Of a stretch of DNA of 64,000 bases, positions 10,347 to 21,607 are shown in pieces. The number at the start of each line of letters is the position of its first letter. The first letter of the stretch is position 1. The translations under genes and the position numbers were made by a program. Below the pieces are notes generated by a model that had not been told where the DNA came from, did no database searches, and saw nothing but the letters and a program-made list of their open reading frames with translations. The stretch is from Deuterostichococcus epilithicus. Taxonomy: Eukaryota; Chlorophyta; Trebouxiophyceae; Prasiolales; Stichococcaceae. Where the stretch lies: NCBI GenBank assembly GCA_033439295.1, contig JAVTLE010000010.1, forward strand, positions 1 through 64,000. The letters are read 5' to 3'.

Positions 10347-13147
10347 ATGGCAGCATTGCTGCACCGCACTGCGACAGCTGCATGTGGACTAGACAGCCTG
10401 ATTGGATCCCGCATCTTGCAACACGGGTGCCCTGGGGCAGCTGCCCGCCACATGCACCAGCGGCGCCGCCCACGGCCAGCGCACGCGGCGCGGCGCACTG
10501 TCGAGACGCCGAAGGCCCCTGGATCAGAGTCTGACTTCACGGGTCTTCCTTCAAACAAGGATGACATCCCCGTCACGACGCCAGCCAGCAGCCGGCAGAT
10601 GGAAGTGAGGGCCTGTTCCAGCTGCTGCAGTGCGTTTTCATTAGTGTGGTGCTGTTGCATGTGCTGTGTTGCAAGTATGGCGTACATATTGCAGTCATGA
10701 AGATGCGACACTCCCTTGCGGTTACGCTACCCGGCTGCACACGACATGCACGGCAGTCTTGGAGGCGCTTGTTCTGGCGCTTGGCTCTAGTCTTGACCCA
10801 GCACTGCCGCAGGAGCACATGGAGACGGTTCGCAAGGACTTCAGGTTTGTCTTCAAAGACATCATGGACCGCGACCACTTTGAGGACAAGATCTACTTCC
10901 GGGACCCCATCACGACAAACTTCAACTCCTTCCGAGGTGTGGCGGTCCTCGCTGCTGCGGTGCGGCTGCGGCAGCCATCACCAGACAAAATGCGCTGCAT
11001 AGCTGCCGGCTGCTGAACAGTTGCAGCAGCACCAGGGGCGCTCTCCTCCACACATCGACGAGCCAGCTGCTGCATATCATGGGGCCGCTAGCTACTTAGA
11101 GGGCGCCCCTGGATGGCGCAAGCATTCTGTGAGCTGTCATCGGCTTGCTGTGGGCCGCCGTCATGCAGGCGACGTGCGCATCGAGGCCGACCTTCGCATG
11201 AAGCCCTCAACGCCGAGGACTCCTGACGTTTCCTCGATCATGTGCTTTGCAGCCTACCGGTTTGTGGTCCAGTTCCTGCGGTACTTCCTTGCACCCATCT
11301 TCGAGATTCACGAGCTTCGGGAAGCCGGGGACTCGGTCATTCTGGTCAAATGGAGCTGGACAATGAACTTCTGGTGGAACCGGTACAACTTCCCCTTCAA
11401 ATACATCTGGGACCCTCAGCTGGCGTTCAGCGGCATATCCCTGCTGGGCTACAACGCCGAGACAGGTGTGTGGGTATGCACTGCAGACGGTGAATCACAG
11501 CCAGGGTCGTGATTGAGTGTGCACCTCGCCTGAGCAGCAGACGTTATATTCGCAGTGGCGCCGCTGTGTCACTATGCAGCTTCACGTTCACGAACGTAGA
11601 GTGCGGTGTCTGCTTTTCTAAGATCAACACCGCAATCGACTGCCAGTTTGTCAGGAAAGCCTGGCCGATCAGCCAGCAGCGTCACCGGACCCAGCACCCA
11701 TCCATGACTCACTGATGCAGGCAAGTGGAACAAGCACGTCGACGCATGGGATGCCATCGAGGACAACGAGTTCCCCAGCTTGGAGGGTTTCAAGTTCGCC
11801 TTCAGCCAGATGTTCCAGGTGTCAAAGCCGCCAAACCGGTTCACGCCCGAGTACCAGATCTTCAAAAAGTACAAGGGCTGGGAGATCCGAAGGTGTGCCG
11901 CGCTTGCCTTTGCACAGCTCAGCAGTCAGCATGCCATTCAAGAGCCGAACCCGGCAGAGCCTGGCAGAGCCATACGGCACGCCCATAGCGGGGAAGGCAA
12001 TCGATGTCGGTGCCGCCGTCAGCAACCCTGCCTAGTAATGGACGGTTGTTGCATTGCTCTTGGGTTGGAGTCGCACTTGAAAGGTTTGATGGCGCGCTTT
12101 GAGAAGTGGCACATCGGCTGCCGCATCCCCCAATGGCCTGTGGCCTGCGCGCAGGTATCAGCCCTTCATCTCGGCGACGATCTCGCTGGCCGACCTGCAA
12201 GCCAGCAGCGACGCAGTCGGCTCGGGGCCGGGCATCCAGGTGGAGGCGGAACGGGCGCAGCGCGACAAGGCCGAGGTGCTGCTGGAGCGCTACCTTGCGC
12301 TGGGCAACGACCGGGAGGAGTTTTTCGAGCTGACAACGCCGCTCTTCGTGTCCAGCGGGGAGGTGTACAGCCTCCTGGTGCCAGGCTACGAGGTGAGCAG
12401 ATGTCGCATCACAACTTGGGGTTTCAACTTCCCAAATATTCGGCACCGGCACAGCAGCTTCCGTGGCCAGGATGCGAGATTTGAGGCTGGAAGAGTGGTC
12501 AGAACCATGCCGTATCCGACTGGAGGTCGCAGCAGCAGCTTCATGCCAGTCAAGCCTGCTGCACCGTCTACCGCCGTGCACTATCAGCACCGCTGTATGG
12601 AGCCATTGTCTCACTCACCATCTGACTACTTGCTGCCGTGCATGATGTGCAGACCCTGGAGGATCTGCCCAAGCCGTACAAGGAGGGCCTGGTCAATCTG
12701 AAAGCTCACCCGGAGCGCTGGTTTGCCGCCACCAACTTCAGTGGTGCGTCTTGCAGCACGCGTGGAACTTTGGACATGCTAAGAGTGATTGTGCAAGGAT
12801 GACGGGTGTCTCGAAATGTTTCGCTGATGGTGAATCTCGAACAGTGTTACAGGAAGTCGTAAGGTGTGCGGCCCGTTCTGACTGCTGGTTGCGCTGCGAC
12901 GCACGCAGGCAAGCCCTCAGACGAGGACCTGCAGCAGAAGGTGAGCTTCGTGCGCGAGCAACTCAAACGGGAGGGAAGTGAGGCTGCCGACGACAGCTGG
13001 GTGTTTGCCCGCTACAACAAGGACAGCTGGCCACGAGGGCCCTTCCGCCGCAATGATGTGCTTGTGCCGCTCAAGGAGGACAGCATAGACCTCTGGCGAG
13101 GCGTGGACTGGGACTTTGTCACGCGCATCGTGGATCACTCTGTCTGA
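10347..13147 (+). CDS. DUF2358 + SOUL heme-binding family protein
   Basis: Seven exons: 10347-10604, 10813-10936, 11253-11465, 11721-11892, 12155-12392, 12653-12743, 12909-13147; 444 aa, phases close. The first ~70 residues look like a plastid transit peptide. A DUF2358 domain follows (about 90-215), with KIYFRDPITTNFNSFRAYRF and a conserved Trp-rich strand. The SOUL domain (about 220-440) opens with KGWEIRRYQPFISA, has a core FFELTTPLFVSSG and ends with the family signature SWVFARYNKDSWPRGPFRRN. Plants have the same fusion (HBP5-type proteins). SOUL proteins bind tetrapyrroles, so a role in heme or chlorophyll-intermediate handling in the chloroplast is likely; heme binding itself is not shown by the sequence. 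The start fits the transit peptide and the first intron's GTGAGG donor. Confidence 0.87.
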
Positions 13148-14289
13148 CGCTACCAGGTGCACAGACTAGGTTCTGTGGTGCGCCGCAAGCAGCTGGGGTG
13201 GTGGGGTGGGAGTCTGTAGGTAGTCTCACAGGATGCGACATGCAGAGGGACTATCAGATATGGATTGGATTGGGTCATGTAATCCATGAAAGGAACCGAC
13301 CTTCACCATGCTCACCTTCGCGAGCCTGTCCGCGTTCCAACCTGATTTCTGTTCCCATGCTAAGCCGCAGCGCTTTTGCAGCGCAAGCACAGCGCCCAAC
13401 AGCAGCGGAAATAGCAACAGGGAAAGCGGCACGGTACAGTCGGTACTGAGGTGCACAGGGCTGCATTGCTGCCATCCATGGGTCCATGCCATTGCCGGTG
13501 TGCTGCCATCCACCGGCCCTCCTCTGACGACAAGCAGGACGCCATTGGCGGGCTGACAGCAGCTCTGCGCCGCTGATGCAATAGCGGCGCTGGCGGTAGC
13601 AGGCACCGCCGCTGCCGTGGCCGCCGGCTGCCGCTAGGGTCGGGGGCGCTGGCGGCAGCGGCTGCGGCTGCGCTGACTGTGTGATGCGGCCCTCGTTGTC
13701 GCCAGCCAAGGGGGCATGACAGACTTGCATCGAAGCTGATGTCAGCCAGCGCGCCGAGGCAGGCCACGCCTGAGGGAGTGTCCAGCCGGCGCCAACGTTG
13801 GCAGCGCCGAACGAGGGGCGCGGCGGGTTGTCCGACAGCATTGCCTCTGCTGCTGGCAAATTTGCAGAGAGTCGGGTGGGCAGCAACAGCGGCGGCAGCA
13901 GCGGCGGCGGGCCGGATGGTCTGCCGAGCGGCATCCTTCAGGTCACCTACTGGCGCAGCAACCATATCAGATGTCAGAGTTGCCCTTGAAAAAGTCCTGA
14001 TGCGGCGCTGACTTGATGTTGTGAGAACGCACAGCAATCGGCGACATTGCTGCAGTGTGCGGGCTTTGTCCGTGAGCTCAGCACGTCTGTCACGACTCGG
14101 CACGGCCAGCATCCGACACAGAATGCCTCGGCTCCCGTCTCACCTCATAGGCATGAACGACGGCAACATGCGTCCCACAGCGCTGCGGCGACCTCCTGAT
14201 CGCAGGCAGCTGGCGCGACCGGCACGCTTCTGATGTCTGCGCGATGTGTGCAGCACGAGCGTCGCACGCTATTTCGCCGGCACATGATG
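13148..14289. other. Gap between convergent genes, one coding-like stretch
   Basis: Space between the stops of the SOUL gene and the short-chain dehydrogenase. A minus-strand frame at about 13720-13900 reads NLPAAEAMLSDNPPRPSFGA and could be an unlinked exon or a 3' extension of the dehydrogenase gene. I could not find borders that support it. The rest looks non-coding. Confidence 0.35.
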
Positions 14290-16394
14290 TCAGCAGTGTC
14301 CATCTTCAACTCGAGGTGCTCGGCCAAGGTGAGTCAGCCGTCCACCTGTCGGGCTTGTAGCCATGCTGGACTGGTCGCCATAAGCACCGACTCTTTGCGC
14401 AAAGGTACAGCCGCACACATGCCGCCCACCTGACGCCAGACGGCCTGAGCTGATGTTGCGCAGCGGCCAGTCGAGAATCGGCAGCGGGGCCGCAAGCGCG
14501 GCTGCGGGCGTGCCAGGGGGTGCTGACATTGCAGGGGCTGCGAACAGGCCCCGGGCATAGTACCTGCAGGCGGGGGAGGACCCTGGCACTCGGCACGAGC
14601 AGGGCTGGAGGAGGACACACGGCATGCAGACTGGTCTTTCAAGCAGACACGAGCCAGTGGACTTGACAGCCCGCAAGTGATCTGCAGCCTCGTACCCAAG
14701 CCTGACGAGACAGGCCAGCAGCCCTCGCATCCCCAGACCCTGCTGTACCCTCTTTGAAGAGTAAAGCTGCGCACCCTGCCGGCTCCGGCTGCGCTGTGGC
14801 AACAGCGTGCACGCTGGTGGCGGCGGCGTCCCAGATGGGAGAGAACAGCGCCGACAAGACCCAGATGCCCGGCGGCCGGCCCAGCGTCTTTGAGGCGTCC
14901 CATATGTTGGAGTGCACGGCGCCGGGGTCGACCGCCATCGCCGTCTGTGCGAATGGGAGGACGTGCCGCTCAGCGAAGATCAGTGCGATGAGCACGACCG
15001 GAACAGCACCACAGATGTTGTGCAGATGCCGGCTGGGAGGGAGGTCTGAGCATTGAAGTGGCGGCCACACGCTCAGGCATGCTCAGGCACGCATTGCTGC
15101 GTGGTTAGTCGCCAAAACAATCGCACCACCCCCTTGTCGCCCCACCGCCGCTGTAGCTCGCTGGTCAGCAGCACTGATGCCAACTTGCAGTTTCTGTAGG
15201 CGCCACCCTCCCACCAGTCCCTGCATGGCATCAGCTGCCATTGAGGGGGACAAACAGGCCAAGCGCCAGAACCACAGATGCGTCACCTGCCAGAATGCGG
15301 TGGTGATGAACCCTTCTCTGACCTGCGATGCAGGGACGAGTGTCGCTGCAGAGGGTGTGCATGTGAAACTCGCACGTGAAGAAGCTGTCGAGGTCCCGAG
15401 GCAGGGCGGCCTTTCGGTGCATGACCGAGGCGACCGTGACAATGCGTGATGAGCTGGCCGCCCAGAGCAGCGGGCTCAGCCGCTGCGCCAGCGCAAACGG
15501 TCCGAGCACATTCACCTGTGAGTGTGAGAGGTAGGGGCCCAGCCGGAAGCTCAGCACTGCGCTCTGGCTGCTCGGAGGGTCACAGTACCTGCGAAAGCTG
15601 TGCACGGGTGCACAGACAGCTCGGCCGGTTTCAAATACGACACACAGCAACGGTCGCACCTGAGGAATGCCAGCGACGCCGGCGTCTGTGTGCCAGGAGG
15701 CCCTGCCCATGAAGTTTGCGCCCGCGTTGTTCACCAGCGCGTGCAGCGGCGCGCCGCCCAGCTGCGACGTGAACTCCCTGGCAAAGCGCTCGATGGAGTC
15801 CAGGCTACCCAGGTCCATGGCTGGAGCCGCGTGCGCGCGGCTGCTGCAGCACATGACATCGACCAGCTGTTGGCGGGTTTCGTCGTCGCGACTGCATGTC
15901 CATTTGCGACTGCACTTCAGACTGCTGGCAAGCAGCGCCCGTCCAGGTCCAGGGTGAGAGCAAGCGCCCACATGTCAGCCACCGCGGCAGCAATGGCGGC
16001 GGCGTTCACATCGGTGACGTACACCTCCGCGCCCATCACTGACAGCAGTCGCGCTGTGTGGAAGCCGATGCCCCGGCCGCTGCCTGCAGTGCAGAGCTGC
16101 CTGGTCGAAAGGGGCGGCGTCGAGGCTGCGAGGCTGCACTGAGGGCCTCAACGGTGCAGCTGGCTTGGGTCTCAGCGTGTCACCTGTAACTAGGACGGTC
16201 TTTCCGGCGAGGGACGGGTACCCTCCCAGCCTGAAACCCAGCGGCAGTTGAGCTTGCTGCTGTGCCGAGCGCTGCGGTGCAGCAAGCTGTGCTCGCACGT
16301 GCTGCCCCTCTCGCCGCGCTGCTGCTCGCGTCCTCACTGTCCTCACTGTGCTCAGCTCTGGCCGCGCTGAGAGTCTTACTGGTGTGCACATCAT
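14290..16394 (-). CDS. Short-chain dehydrogenase/reductase (classical SDR)
   Basis: Eight exons close in phase: 16184-16394, 15972-16083, 15660-15843, 15376-15515, 15130-15220, 14775-14944, 14430-14563, 14290-14345; 365 aa. After a ~55-residue Arg/Ser/Gln-rich leader comes the Rossmann fold: GYPSLAGKTVLVTGGSGRGI, then MDLGSLDSIERF, LVNNAGANFMG, SSSRIVTVASV (catalytic Ser) and GGAYRNCKLASVLL (catalytic Tyr and Lys), then AVDPGAVHSNIW. The layout matches the retinol-dehydrogenase/TIC32-like branch, which acts on lipid or isoprenoid carbonyls with NADP(H); the substrate cannot be told. The glycine motif has one more residue than TGxxxGxG. The last 19-codon exon is the least certain. Confidence 0.87.
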
Positions 16395-17146
16395 TCCTTC
16401 CCTCCGCAACTGATGGCACATGCAGGAGCTGGCACTTTGAAAGCCCGAACAACTCAGTATTGGGCCTGCAAACGGGTTCATGATGTCGATGTTTCTGCCA
16501 CGGGCTCCCGGAAAGAATTCGACAGCAGAGAGAGTCTGCTGGTATGTGTGCCGAGGTTGATCTGAGATCGTCACTTGGGGGTCAGAGCAGTGAGCCAGCA
16601 GTGGAGCCAAAAAGCGCTGCGGGACGTCAGCGATGACCAAACGAATGTAGTATTGGTTGGCATACACGCCTGGCTGCACTTCCGAACGAAGGATCTCAAG
16701 GATCTCAGATTCAGCAGGTGGTGTCGGAAAAGTGGAAAAGTGAGCCATGACACACTTGTATGTTTTGCAAGTGCACTCTGCGAGCCGCAACTGGTGGCCA
16801 GAACGCATCGGTGAAGCACTCACGATGCGCGCAACCGTATTTCCTGCTCAAAGTTGTTGCGCCTGCACGTGCCAGCGCAGCCTCCAGCGGTGCCCAGCCC
16901 GGGCGGCCAGCCAACCAGCGCAGCCGTCGTTGCAGCACGCGGGATGCTGTTACCGTGCAGCACCACACGCATTCGCCTCCAGCATGCTGCGAAAGGTGAA
17001 CAAGTTCGCAAGTATCCGACGTCAGCACGCAAACCTTTGACGTCCCGAGCGCTGGCCAACCAGCAGCGTGTCTCTGTCCAACTGAGCAAGTTCTGAGACT
17101 GGACGATTCGTGCTCGCAGAGGCTGCAGACCTCTGCAAAGCCGGCC

Positions 17147-18695
17147 GTGGCCGCACAGCCGCACGCCGCGATGAGCCCGAGAGGCTCAGAACAGTGTCCA
17201 GCAGCAGGGGCGCCCATGCCGGCACCGCCACCCGCACACAGCCTGACGCAAGCAGCCGCCGCAGCGTTTGACGACGCCGCCCTGCTCCTGGTTGCCGGCC
17301 TGGCAAGCGGGGTCCTGGCGCCGGTGGCGCTCGCAGCGGAGGCTGGGGACATCGCGGCGTACGACAACGCCGCGGGCTCCGAGAGCCTGCGCACAGTCTT
17401 TGGCGTCGGCTATGTGCTGCTGGTTGGCATCTTTGCAGTGCGGCTGCTCACGAAGCGGGCGAAGCGCGCCAAGTCAGAGGTAAGCTCCAGTCCTGTCTTT
17501 GTCGCCACGCCGCCATGGCATGGCAGCGATCGTTTGGGAGGAAGCACGTGCTGCCGGAGTCAGTCGACGAGCGGCTGGACAGGTGACTGGCCCTGCCTCG
17601 CAGCGGACCGTTGGTCGCCCGCCTTGACAAAAGCAGCTCGCCTGCAGAGACTGCATCAGCAGGCGGCTCACCGAGGCCGATTGTCCTCCCGCAGCGCCTG
17701 GCGGGAAAACGAGAGGACGGCCTGGAGCAGTCGCAGGTCAGTTCGCCGCAGCCGCAGCTCGATGCCGCTGAGGAGGGCCGCACCACCGTCTGGGGCGCGC
17801 TCTAGTGAGCGTTTTCGCACAATGGAAGGCTGTGCTCTTGTTCTCCGCGCGGCAGCCATCCTTGCATGAGATGCGCAGGTCAGCCGGTGCGCACATGCCG
17901 GTACAAAGCCACCCGAAATCTCGTCGTCTCGACGAGGTGCTCGACATTGACTGCTGCCACAGCTCATGCCGTGCACATGCAGCTGCCAGCTGGTGTGGCG
18001 GCACCCGCAGGAGCGCCCTGCTGAGTCACGGAAGCGACATGGACGCTGAGAAGCACCTTTTGGCTGCACACCCGCAGCGGCGCAGCGCAGGCGGCCTTCT
18101 TGTTCACGGTGCTGTTGACGCTGACCACCAACCTCGCCGGCTACTTTGACGCCAAGCCGCTGCCCGCCAACTACACCGCGCGCAACATCACAGCCGCAGT
18201 CAAGACGGCCGTCGAGGTGTTGCTGCCATGCGCTCTGTGCCTCACTGTCAACCGTCAGCGCGTCAGCATCGTTCTGAGGACCGCTGCGCATCCGGATCGT
18301 GGGCAGACTGCTGGTGTGCTAGCCGAGACCATCAGGGCTGGAAACCTGCCGTGATGGCACCTGAGCTTCGAAGTTGCCACAGAAAGGGTGAAGATTTGCT
18401 CAGTTGCCTGCCAGCTCACCATGAATGTGAACACTCTACGCTGTCGCCGCAGGGGCTGGCGTACCTGCTGACATTCATCTTCGGCGCCAACTCGCTGGGC
18501 CTGCTTGCCCTGGCGGTGCAGCTGGCGCTGTTTCCAGACGCCGCCACCAGCCCGGCTGAAGGAGTCAAGGTTGCAGACCGCAACGCGCTGCCCAAGATCA
18601 AGCTGACGGACAATATCTATGACATCCGACGGGCCTTCGAGGAGGTGCAGCAGCAGGCTAGCAAAGGCAGTGGCAGCGACAGCAGCAGAAAATGA
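17147..18695 (+). CDS. Plastid membrane protein, DUF3082-like
   Basis: Proposed exons 17147-17479, 17695-17736, 18091-18216, 18453-18695; 247 aa. Met residues at 1 and 9 are both possible starts. An Ala-rich leader runs into VAGLASGVLAPVALAAEAGD, resembling a thylakoid-transfer segment. Then come membrane segments VFGVGYVLLVGIFAVRLL, AAFLFTVLLTLTTNLAG and GLAYLLTFIFGANSLGLLAL. The pair around FDAKPLPANYTARNITAAVKT matches my memory of DUF3082, a small membrane family of cyanobacteria and plastids without known function. The 42-nt second exon is inferred from borders and phase only and could be skipped without changing the frame. Confidence 0.7.
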
Positions 18696-19446
18696 GTAAT
18701 CCGTTGGAGCAGCCGCCTTAGATGTGCCTCGCAGTGATGCACGCATGGACTGAGGTACCTGCTCAATGCCTTGCCTGGGCATTCTGCACCTGCCCTGAGA
18801 GAATCCGAACCTGTGGGGCAGTTGCGCCAGCGCCGGCAACCGCTGCGCCAGGCCTGCCAGCGTCATGCCTCTAGCATGGGTATGAACGAATGTAATTTCT
18901 GCAAATGGCATTCACCATCATTCACAGCCGAGTTTAGATTTGAATTGGTCTCGAGACAACGTCGCTTCCGACAACTGTTTGCTGCAGAATGGTGCCCAAA
19001 ACGCTGCGTGCGGCCGTGCGATCGATCCTCTTCTTGTTTTGCTTCCTTTGCAATCCGCAACTACTGCAGAACGTGCGTTGTAACTCCTGAAGCGCTGGTC
19101 AGCAGCTGCGCAAGCATCTGCTGGCCGCTGTCCCAACTTGGTTGAACACAGATTTTGGTTCGAGTCCTGCACTGTTGCACGTGCAATCCTGATACTGGCA
19201 GGCGGTCGAGCCTGTCACGTTCCCCTGTATATGCGAAGAGCCGTCATTGCAATTGCGCCGACAAGGGGCTTGAGATCGGCAATGCCTGGCAGCCGCGCCG
19301 ATCAAGGTCTGCGTTGACGAGCAAGCCTGCGGTTGACAGCTGCAGCAAGGTAGATTCTGCTGCTGAGCAGCCCTCGTCTCAACCTGCACAAAGCAGCGCG
19401 ACTCGGCAGGGACCGGCGAGTGCGTGCAGCAGCCTGTGCACCCGGC
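18696..19446. other. Intergenic, tandem genes
   Basis: Between the DUF3082-like gene and the DNAJC8-like gene. I see nothing coding; an ATGTAA near 18891 could serve as a green-algal poly(A) signal for the upstream gene. Confidence 0.4.
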
Positions 19447-21200
19447 ATGGCGGACCGGGCATTCGACCGCATGTTCAACGATGCGCAAGCCCGCGAGGCG
19501 GCTGCAGAGGAGTCGTACTTTGCCAGCCAGCCCCGAAAACGCACCTCGGCGGACGACGAGGAGGACCTGCGAAAGGCGGCAGCGCCAATGACGGCGGCGG
19601 ACGCAATCGCGCGCATCCTGCTCGCCTGGAAGGACCGAGATTTCTTCAGGCGCGCATCAGATGAGGCCTGTCCAGCTGAGCGAGGCAGCCGCCATCAAGG
19701 CGGCATGCTCGGTGCAGGCCGTGGTCACCGTCAACCCCACAAGCAAGAGGGCGCGTATCATGCCGCATGATGGTCCTTGGACGGCGGCCTGCAGGCTGCA
19801 CAGCACCAAGCGAACAGTGTGAACCTCCTGTCAGCGAAACAGCCCTGGCCGCAGGCTGCTGCAGCTGCCGCGGCCGGAGGCAGACGCCCTGGGGCGGCCG
19901 ACGTGGGCGGGCGTGCCCGGGGATGTGTCGCGCGCCTACCGCCGGCTCTCCATCCTGGTGCACCCCGACAAATTTGCCAGCCAGGTGCGGCACGGCTTTT
20001 GGTTCTGCATGCGACCTGTGTGGCAGCAGGACAGGGAGTTGGCTTGGCAACGGCTGGCAGCAGGCATCTTTTGTGCTCGGTCATGTGCCCTTGTTCCATC
20101 GGTCAGGCCGCAGCGCCTCCTGTTGGCCGTGCGGCGTGTCCCAATTCTGCAGGCATTCTGCGGGGTCAAGGCTGCGACTTGCCGGATAAAGCTGGTCAGT
20201 CAGTCGCCGAGGAGGAGCTCTGTGGTTTGCCCAGGAGGGGAAACTGGCGGACGCGCGGACGGCTTTCGAGGCACTGAATGAGGCGCACCGCCTGCTGCGC
20301 AACCCCGGCACCTTTGTGCGCTCCCTCACCTCCACGGGTTTAGCGCAGCGGCCTGCCGGACTGCTTGCGACGCCGCACCCCTGCCGCGGTAGACCTGGTC
20401 ATCTGCGTGCATGCGCCCAGCTGCCGCCTTGTGCCTGCTTTCTGCTGGACGGGCGTCCAAAGGTCCAAGCCGCACATACGCATGATGCACGTCGGATGCA
20501 GCTTGAGCGATGTCTCGTCCCGGCACATGCCGCAGGAGCAGGCGCTGGCGAGGGAGGCTGACGCGGCACGGGCGCGGCGGCAGAAGAAGGAGGCGGAGGC
20601 CACCTTGGAAGAGCGTGTGCTGCTCAATGCACAGCAGAAGGACGCCGCCCGCGAGCTCAAGCGCCGCGAGGTGCGGCTCCCGAGCTGCAAGTCTAACAAG
20701 CGCCGCTGCAGAACGAGGAGCGCCGCCGCCAGGGCGCAGTGGCGTGCACTGCCTGCACATGCAGGAGGCGGAGTGCAGTGACATTGCACACCAGCTCACT
20801 GCCACTCGCGCCCGCTGCTCTCCGTGCTCTCGGTCTGGGCGCTGCCACCTGCTTGTTCGCTCGGCGCATGTTCCAAGCGGCCAGCGTGACCTGACCATCT
20901 CAGGAAGCTGCTGTGGCCGACCGGCAGGGCGAGAGCTTCCAAGCGGAGATGCTGCGGCAGCAGAAGGAGCGGCTGGAGGCGGTCAAGCGGAAGCGGGAAG
21001 CGGCCACCAGCAGCCGCCGCGAAGACAGCGGCGACGAGGCACCACCCGCCTCGGACGACGAGGACGCAAAGGCAGCAACAAAGAAGCTGCCCGCAGCCGA
21101 GGATGAGGGTGACAGCAATGAGGAGGCGGCAGCGGCGGCGCGGCGGCGGCAGAACGCTGCCAAACGGAGACGCGGCAAGCAGCTGCCACACAAGACGTGA
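19447..21200 (+). CDS. DNAJC8-like J-domain protein (spliceosome-associated)
   Basis: Six exons: 19447-19649, 19855-19984, 20235-20315, 20536-20670, 20712-20738, 20904-21200; 290 aa. An acidic leader (MADRAFDRMFNDAQ) is followed by the J domain, with LLQLPRPEADALGRPTWAG, YRRLSILVHPDKFASQ (intact HPD) and AFEALNEAHRLLRNPGTF. A long charged coiled coil (QKKEAEATLEERVLLNAQQK) and a basic nuclear tail (AAKRRRGKQLP) follow. This is the architecture of DNAJC8/SPF31, a J protein co-purifying with spliceosomes; nuclear action on splicing complexes with Hsp70 is inferred. Intron 1 appears to have a GC donor (TTCAG|GCGCGC): only that border gives DFFRLLQLPRPEADALG, which matches the family. No GT donor nearby keeps the frame. 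Confidence 0.82.
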
Positions 21201-21607
21201 ATCCCCAGGTCTCAGCGGTGTTGGTGGTTTACGTGTGCGAAAATTTGCAACGTGCTAGAAAACGCTGAGGAACAGCATGACGCCCCTTCAGCTACCCCTT
21301 AGTCCCTCAATATTGAAGTCTGTTGAGAGTGCCGCGCTCGAACCAGTGAAAACAGTTGGTTCCATGGCACAGAGCAACGTGATGTAGAAGGGGGACGCGG
21401 GTAACATCGTCGCAACAACTTAACGAATTCGACCCAGCATCAGTCAGTATATGGAAAACAAAATTATGCATGGCTGTTGAAGTCCTGCCGCCAAAGCGAG
21501 TCACACAACGGCGGTTGTCTACACTTCAGCTCTGCATGGAGCTGGAAGGCAACACACTGGACGACTGCGGGTTGTGGAGGTGCTGGTCGAGTGTGTCGCC
21601 TTTCAGA

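Noticed and set aside
13275-14112. Minus-strand gene in the SOUL/SDR gap
   Set aside because: One stretch reads well but no start, borders or phase link could be found.
19650-19770. DNAJC8-like exon 1 reading on to 19770 with a GT donor
   Set aside because: It would insert non-conserved residues just before the J domain and none of the GT donors keeps phase with the next exon; the GC donor does.
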